Shown: positions 5,837-7,038 of the stretch, piece after piece
Position numbering within the stretch: position 1 is the stretch's first letter
Layout of the letters: every line of letters starts with the position of its first letter
DNA from: Firmicutes bacterium UBA5389
Lineage (GTDB): Bacteria; Bacillota; DTU025
Assembly: GCA_002409965.1 (NCBI GenBank)
Contig: DHON01000042.1
Span: 2,692-9,729 of the forward strand
Direction of reading: 5' to 3'
Length of the DNA: 7,038 nucleotides
The notes under the pieces: model-generated
The model's input: only the letters and a program-made list of their open reading frames with translations
What the model was told of the DNA's origin: nothing
The model's database searches: none
Translations under genes and position numbers: made by a program

Positions 5837-6292
5837 GTGCCCACCGATGGCGTCGTGCGACCCCTTTCTGCATGCTCCGATGAGGCGTTCTCTCAAGAAA
5901 TCATGGGACTCGGCTTTTTGGTAGCCTCCGACGGGGGCGAAGTCATCTCGCTAGTAGATGGTACGATCGGGATGTTGTACAAGATCCTTCGTGCGGCTGG
6001 GATCCGCATGGAGGATGAGTCTGAGACTCTGTTCTACGTGGAGATTGACGCCGTCGAGTTTGGAGGCCTTCGTTGCGCGCGTGAGCGAGGGATAGGCCGC
6101 GTGGAAGGTGGGAAGGCGCTCCTTTCAGTTGGTTGCTCTGCCATCAAGAAAGCCGGCAAGAGCTGTGAAACGATAATTCTCTTTCCCGACAAGAGCACCT
6201 CTTCGGTACGCGTCCATGAAGATAGGCGCATCAAGACTGGCGAGGAGATGGCCATACTCGTGGAAGGCATGGGGCGTGAAGTTTGCACGTAG
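5837..6292 (+). CDS. EIIA(Glc)-like domain protein lacking both active-site histidines
   Basis: The 151-residue frame aligns by eye over the whole EIIA(Glc)-type domain: PTDGVVRPLS, FSQEIMGLGF, SLVDGTIG, EIDAVEF, SAIKKAGKS and IKTGEEMAIL match the family's PVDGxVxPL, FxxxMMGDG, PVDGTI, GIDTVxL, xAIKxAG and VKAGDxLL. At the first active-site His (TKHAIGL-type) it has Arg52 (LRAAGI, codon CGT). At the phosphoacceptor His (LIHIGIDTV-type) it has Tyr67 (LFYVEIDAV, codon TAC), with the next Gly also changed to Glu69. It therefore should not carry phosphate. GTG 5837 is the only usable start found; no Shine-Dalgarno lies near it (AGGGGAG is 25 bases away), and the frame stays open back to 5804 without an ATG, so the N-terminus may be lost. 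It supplies on paper the domain missing from the EIIBC permease. It may be a decaying gene or a non-catalytic regulatory EIIA; 151 open codons with the fold pattern kept argue against old decay. Confidence 0.72.
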   Translation: MPTDGVVRPLSACSDEAFSQEIMGLGFLVASDGGEVISLVDGTIGMLYKILRAAGIRMEDESETLFYVEIDAVEFGGLRCARERGIGRVEGGKALLSVGCSAIKKAGKSCETIILFPDKSTSSVRVHEDRRIKTGEEMAILVEGMGREVCT

Positions 6293-6611
6293 AGGCAGAC
6301 AAAGGTCGCTTCAACTGAATATGACAGCGAGAAGAAATGTGGGAAAGGGCTTCATGGACGTGAGACTACAGATGAAGACAACGCTTGGCGAAGACCATCG
6401 TACGTACGTAACGGCATGGGCTTCGAAACGAACAGCTGCGTAACCCACAGCGCGCCCGCAATCTCGTGTCAGATTATGAATCGGATCGTACAGACGAGTT
6501 TTATGTCCAGGTACTCATTCGGTGATGCTGTCGACTACTTCTCAGGCGTACAGAAGGCGTGCATCGTCGATGGGCGGAGGACAGCCAGATGGCTGTTTGC
6601 TTCGCAGTTCC
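6293..6611. other. Stretch without a recognisable gene
   Basis: I see no gene I can support here on either strand. Short frames exist, for example an unstarted one ending in NLVSDYESDRTDEFYVQVLIR-like residues and a stop at about 6522, but none has a start with a ribosome binding site or a family resemblance. The palindrome CGTACGTACG (6399-6408) is a simple alternating repeat. This is probably the common downstream region of two converging genes, the EIIA-like ORF and the HTH gene. Confidence 0.45.
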
Positions 6612-7038
6612 TCATCCGAGTCCCTGGGACGTGCTCGTGCGTATGCGAGCAGTATCCCGTGTCGTGCCATCGGGCTCCAGAAGCTCCTCCGTCTGACAAC
6701 CGAGCACTCGGGCGAGCCTATAGACGGAGAACGCCTGGGCCTTGTTGATGTCCTTCTTGCGCTGCTCGTATTGCTGGATTGAGCGAAGAGACACGTCGGA
6801 CATCCGTGAAAGCTCTGCCTGCGTGAGACCACGCGCTACCCTCAATCGCTTGAGGCGTGTCGACCTTGTTGAGATGCAGCGCACGAGCTCGATGGCATCC
6901 GAAGTGGCCTTCCAGTCGCTCTCTCCCTGTTCAGCGTAGATACGCTCGAGATCTTGGACGTCAAGGAACACCGCGATCGATCTGAACGAAAGCCCCTTGT
7001 CCCATTGGTATCGAGCGAGGGTCTGCCCGATCCAACGC
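6612..7038 (-). CDS. XRE-type helix-turn-helix protein, 5' end beyond right edge
   Basis: On the minus strand the frame is open from the right edge to a stop at about 6612. The C-terminal part carries a clear XRE/Cro-C1 DNA-binding domain: LKRLRVARGLTQAELSRMSD, then VSLRSIQQYEQRKKDINKAQ and VYRLARVLGCQTEELLE. The visible N-terminal portion (WIGQTLARYQWDKGLSFRSI, then VFLDVQDLERIYAEQG) reads through the GTG at 6971-6969, so that GTG is probably internal and the true start lies outside the window. An upstream domain of about 70 visible residues followed by an XRE domain is common in small accessory regulators and antitoxin-like proteins of gut Firmicutes and Coriobacteria, but no partner gene is visible. 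A short tail (EPDGTTRDTARIRTSTSQGLG-like) follows the domain. It converges on the EIIA-like ORF. Confidence 0.75.
   Translation of the reverse strand, partial: RWIGQTLARYQWDKGLSFRSIAVFLDVQDLERIYAEQGESDWKATSDAIELVRCISTRSTRLKRLRVARGLTQAELSRMSDVSLRSIQQYEQRKKDINKAQAFSVYRLARVLGCQTEELLEPDGTTRDTARIRTSTSQGLG

Noticed and set aside
6399..6408. CGTACGTACG palindrome as an operator
   Set aside because: It is a simple alternating tetramer repeat with no gene start next to it.
6216..6443. 75-codon plus-strand frame overlapping the end of the EIIA-like ORF
   Set aside because: Its first third is the EIIA-like gene read out of frame and the rest matches nothing known.
1..7038. CRISPR array, tRNA or rRNA genes
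   Set aside because: No regularly spaced repeats and no tRNA or rRNA signatures were seen on either strand.

Overview
The window looks like accessory chromosomal DNA from a fairly GC-rich bacterium. The protein style (GC-rich codons, IS1595-type and IS3 transposase remnants, a LicT/BglG-controlled beta-glucoside PTS operon) suggests a host-associated Actinobacterium of the Coriobacteriia type (Olsenella, Atopobium, Collinsella and relatives). This is inferred from impression only; no marker gene is present.

Layout. Positions 1-106 (minus) hold the first 35 codons of a SIR2-like protein that runs off the left edge. Positions about 267-1085 (plus) are an insertion-sequence graveyard: the C-terminal half of an ISXO2/IS1595-like transposase, then the C-terminal end of an IS3-family OrfB with a one-base frameshift. 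Positions 1086-1570 hold no convincing gene, only a possible 47-codon membrane-protein remnant.

The core (about 1577-5735) is a beta-glucoside utilisation operon. In order it has a candidate extended -10 promoter, a textbook ribonucleic antiterminator (RAT) overlapping a strong intrinsic terminator, and a 126-base post-terminator leader with a second hairpin and a 21-codon ORF behind a strong Shine-Dalgarno. Then come a PTS EIIBC permease, a GH1 6-phospho-beta-glucosidase overlapping it by 4 bases, a 36-base hairpin, and a BglG/LicT antiterminator. Expected logic: EIIBC imports and phosphorylates the beta-glucoside, the GH1 enzyme splits the phosphorylated sugar, and the antiterminator binds the RAT so that RNA polymerase passes the terminator. 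The antiterminator gene lies downstream of the terminator it controls, which makes a positive loop unless it has its own promoter.

EIIBC lacks the fused EIIA domain typical of BglF/BglP. A separate EIIA-like ORF follows the antiterminator gene (5837-6292), but both active-site histidines are replaced (Arg52 and Tyr67) and its start region looks damaged. It is either a decaying EIIA or a phosphorylation-blind regulatory domain. This and the layered leader are the most unusual things here.

Positions 6293-6611 hold no recognisable gene. Positions 6612-7038 (minus) encode the C-terminal part of an XRE-type helix-turn-helix protein that begins beyond the right edge.
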